A stretch of DNA of 34,572 bases. Origin: Gloeomargarita lithophora Alchichica-D10 (GTDB lineage: Bacteria > Cyanobacteriota > Cyanobacteriia > Gloeomargaritales > Gloeomargaritaceae). Within the stretch, counting starts at the first letter, position 1. Each line of letters starts with the position of its first letter. Location of the stretch: positions 3,014,711-3,049,282 of the forward strand of contig NZ_CP017675.1 in NCBI RefSeq assembly GCF_001870225.1, read 5' to 3'. The position numbers were made by a program, and so were the translations under genes. This document shows positions 34,545-34,572 of the stretch, piece by piece. The notes under the pieces were generated by a model, which had not been told where the DNA came from, ran no database searches, and worked only from the letters and a program-made list of their open reading frames with translations.

Positions 34545-34572
34545 CTGTGAGATTAATCTTAGAATTAGGTAG

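Overview
The window comes from a cyanobacterial chromosome. The strongest lineage markers are a full-length Gun4 (Mg-chelatase cofactor), a UbiA prenyltransferase of the plastoquinone type, a CbiG-CobJ fusion, a stand-alone DUF1400 protein, several Uma2 (DUF820) loci, and a filamentous-haemagglutinin/CHAT protein of the kind common in cyanobacteria. I noticed no HIP1 palindromes (GCGATCGC), which are frequent in many freshwater cyanobacteria, but I could not count them. The genus cannot be fixed from the sequence alone; a unicellular, moderately GC-rich lineage fits.

Layout. (1) 1-9.2 kb is an accessory block. It holds the 3' end of an Uma2 gene with a heptad-repeat tail, a 7.3-kb gene for a secreted TPS/FHA beta-helix protein ending in a CHAT protease domain, and a sugar-nucleotide epimerase. 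Inverted copies of a small MITE-like element flank the giant gene. (2) 9.2-11.2 kb has an HTH/PIN toxin-antitoxin pair and then a gene-poor AT-rich island of about 970 bp with decayed repeats. (3) 11.2-15.3 kb is core metabolism: trpB, a sterol-desaturase/SDR fusion on the opposite strand, and a tandem PTPS/QueD gene overlapping gun4. (4) 15.5-18.9 kb is accessory again: a DUF433/DUF5615 toxin-antitoxin pair, an intact Uma2 gene, a frameshifted Uma2 remnant and a cyclic-peptide-type ABC exporter. (5) 19-22 kb carries plqA/ubiA, an orphan TRAP large permease, tRNA-Pro(CGG) and a lipoate-ligase-like gene. (6) 22-25 kb is a tight minus-strand operon: def, a small membrane protein, a DHH phosphoesterase and a hypothetical protein. 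(7) 25.1-28.9 kb reads rightward: a small DUF3467-like protein, an OmpR-type regulator, a DUF1400 protein, a TIGR01777 epimerase, a broken small ORF and a TerB/Coq4-like protein. (8) 28.9-34.2 kb has hslO divergent from deoC-cbiG/cobJ, then trmB-KAS on the minus strand and tRNA-Val(GAC). (9) The last 350 bp hold two MITE-like elements.

Functionally, gun4 (chlorophyll branch) and cobJ/cbiG (corrinoid branch) are the tetrapyrrole genes. The accessory stretches combine toxin-antitoxin modules, Uma2 genes and small mobile repeats. The most unusual signal is a short GC-rich hairpin core shared by at least five small repeats whose terminal sequences belong to different types; one of these elements also supplies the apparent ribosome binding site of the epimerase gene.
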